A stretch of DNA of 45,626 nt. It comes from Dyella_B sp036746095. GTDB taxonomy: Bacteria; Pseudomonadota; Gammaproteobacteria; Xanthomonadales; Rhodanobacteraceae. Shown here piece by piece: positions 45,265 to 45,626 of this stretch (positions are counted from its first letter, which is position 1; every line of letters begins with the position of its first letter). The notes under the pieces were generated by a model, which was not told where the DNA came from, ran no database searches, and was given only the letters and a program-made list of their open reading frames with translations. The DNA is taken from NCBI RefSeq assembly GCF_036746095.1, contig NZ_DAIOEU010000037.1, positions 1 through 45,626 of the forward strand, read 5' to 3'. The translations under genes were made by a program, and so were the position numbers.

Positions 45265-45626
45265 ATGACCCAGCGTACGGCTCTCGTCACAGGCGGCACT
45301 GGCGGCATTGGTACCGCGATCGTGCGCTACCTGGCCAAACAGGGACACAAAGTTGTCACGAACTACCGCGACGAAGCCAAGGCCGAGGCATGGCGCAAGG
45401 CCATGGCCCAGGACGGCATCGACGTCGCCATGGTGCCCGGTGACGTCGCCGATCCGGTCTCCTGCGAGAACATGGTCAACGCGATCCATCACAAAGTTGG
45501 ACAAGTGGAGATCCTGGTCAACAACGCCGGCATCACCCGCGACACCACCTTCCACAAGATGAGCTACCAGCAGTGGATGGACGTGGTGAACACCAACCTC
45601 AACGCCTGCTTCAACGTCACCCGCCC
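45265..45626 (+). CDS. phbB: Acetoacetyl-CoA reductase, 5' part (partial)
   Basis: 120 residues are visible before the window ends. The SDR fold starts TALVTGGTGGIGTAIVRYLA, followed by GDVADPVSCENMV and VEILVNNAGITRDTTFHKM, which closely resembles PhbB/PhaB. NADPH-dependent reduction of acetoacetyl-CoA to 3-hydroxybutyryl-CoA for polyhydroxybutyrate is expected. AAGGAG lies nine bases before the ATG. The catalytic Ser-Tyr-Lys are beyond the edge, so a related 3-ketoacyl-ACP reductase (FabG) cannot be excluded. Confidence 0.85.
   Translation, partial: MTQRTALVTGGTGGIGTAIVRYLAKQGHKVVTNYRDEAKAEAWRKAMAQDGIDVAMVPGDVADPVSCENMVNAIHHKVGQVEILVNNAGITRDTTFHKMSYQQWMDVVNTNLNACFNVTR

Overview
The window is a high-GC gammaproteobacterial chromosome segment. 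Gene content and order suggest Xanthomonadales, probably the Rhodanobacteraceae (a Dyella, Frateuria or Rhodanobacter relative). The clues are the block mutS / pncC-recA-(SDR)-recX-alaS-csrA-tRNA-Ser, a TRIC-type channel, and REP-like palindromes. One run of exactly 100 N (12400-12499) is a scaffold gap.

Layout. 1-174: end of tdh. 402-4070: DUF748/AsmA-like giant. 4255-7323: a compact locus that looks like a split borosin RiPP system, made of a sigma-54-type promoter, an alpha-N-methyltransferase of the SonM/OphM type, a 97-residue candidate precursor and a membrane diguanylate cyclase with a TPR-like sensor region. 7448-8644: kbl, partner of tdh. 8753-11258: a secreted protein, a divergent LysR regulator and a pseudouridine synthase. 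11272-12343: a decayed group II intron sitting just after an intrinsic terminator. 12500-13199: an OmpA-like protein cut by the gap. 13469-14920: prpD. 15040-16556: a yybP-ykoY-type riboswitch with a TerC-family gene, then a GST. 16610-21910: a minus-strand cluster resembling the Fap functional-amyloid secretion system, with a sigma-54-type promoter. 22288-24387: prpC and prpB. 24611-25837: a divergent citrate synthase fused to a DNA-binding HTH. 25900-26394: 86-bp tandem repeats abutting tRNA-Ser(GCU). 26568-32657: csrA, alaS, recX, an SDR, recA and pncC. 32726-35302: mutS. 35379-36745: divergent GST and TetR. 36935-39169: katG with an OxyR-like site. 39280-45126: response regulator, Hsp15-like protein, TRIC channel, a 32-bp inverted REP pair, htpG, htpX and gluQRS. 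45265 to the end: start of an acetoacetyl-CoA reductase.

How the parts fit. tdh and kbl form the two-step threonine-to-glycine route but are 7.3 kb apart. PrpB, PrpC and PrpD form the methylcitrate cycle for propionyl-CoA, but prpD is separated from prpBC by the amyloid cluster. The HTH-citrate synthase, divergent from prpB, is a plausible metabolite-sensing regulator. The borosin-like and Fap-like loci are both preceded by GG-N10-GC sigma-54-type promoters, which hints at shared control of surface or secreted products.

Most interesting for follow-up: the borosin-like operon linked to a diguanylate cyclase, the HTH-citrate synthase with an inverted repeat over its own start, and the Fap-like cluster.
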